From Rostrohypoxylon terebratum (taxonomy: Eukaryota > Ascomycota > Sordariomycetes > Xylariales > Hypoxylaceae): 18,150 nucleotides of DNA. The stretch lies in assembly GCA_022497145.1 (NCBI GenBank), contig MU386082.1, positions 1 through 18,150 of the forward strand, read 5' to 3'. Shown here in pieces: positions 18,093-18,150 of this stretch. Below the pieces are notes generated by a model that was not told the origin of the DNA, did not search any database, and saw only the letters and a program-made list of their open reading frames with translations. Numbering within the stretch: position 1 is the stretch's first letter; each line of letters starts with the position of its first letter. Both the position numbers and the translations under genes were made by a program.

Positions 18093-18150
18093 CAACAAGA
18101 CAGGGAGGAAGGATATCTATATAATCACAGCATTTTCCATGTATCTAGTC

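Noticed and set aside
1..18150. tRNA, rRNA, CRISPR or biosynthetic gene cluster
   Set aside because: I saw no cloverleaf-type B box, no regularly spaced repeats and no backbone synthase or terpene genes.

Overview
The window comes from a filamentous ascomycete (Pezizomycotina). Protein genes are broken by short introns of 49-137 nt with GTAAGT/GTATGG-type donors, CTAAC-type branch points and TAG/CAG acceptors. Intergenic spaces are long, and the gene families are ones found across these fungi (Nta1-type amidase, DUF7025-type AAA+ ATPase, NLR-like N-terminal domain). Short motifs such as CCTAGTACCTAG in promoters would fit a Sordariomycete-like genome, but I cannot fix the taxon.

Layout. (1) 673-3512: two co-oriented small secreted protein genes. 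They share a beta-rich cysteine domain, and the domain introns sit at the same places and phases. The second gene carries two tandem copies of the domain and the first carries one. (2) 3513-5899: about 2.4 kb with no supported gene and several inverted repeats. (3) 5900-8491: a five-exon carbon-nitrogen hydrolase, probably the protein N-terminal amidase NTA1, with a very long disordered Ser/Arg/Pro-rich tail. A 13-nt micro-exon carries most of the catalytic Cys codon. (4) 8492-11295: about 2.8 kb with no convincing gene. (5) 11296-12699: a four-exon, type I single-pass surface glycoprotein with a Cys-rich ectodomain and a GC-rich, Gly/Pro-rich cytoplasmic exon. (6) 13204-16959, minus strand: a multi-exon DUF7025/AAA+ ATPase. 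The ATPase core is intact, but one apparent frameshift lies near the N-terminal third, and an in-frame TAA cuts off a Pro/Gln-rich tail whose frame stays open for about 104 more codons. (7) 17614-18009, plus strand: a short ORF resembling the N-terminal domain of fungal NACHT/NLR-like proteins, ending abruptly before any NACHT domain, followed by a two-copy 28-nt tandem repeat.

The genes do not form an evident pathway or biosynthetic cluster. The most interesting themes are lineage-style expansion of a secreted effector-like family by gene and domain duplication, and decay at the right-hand end (frameshift, C-to-T-type nonsense, truncated NLR-like gene). All gene models were built by hand from splice motifs and reading frame. 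None has transcript support here.
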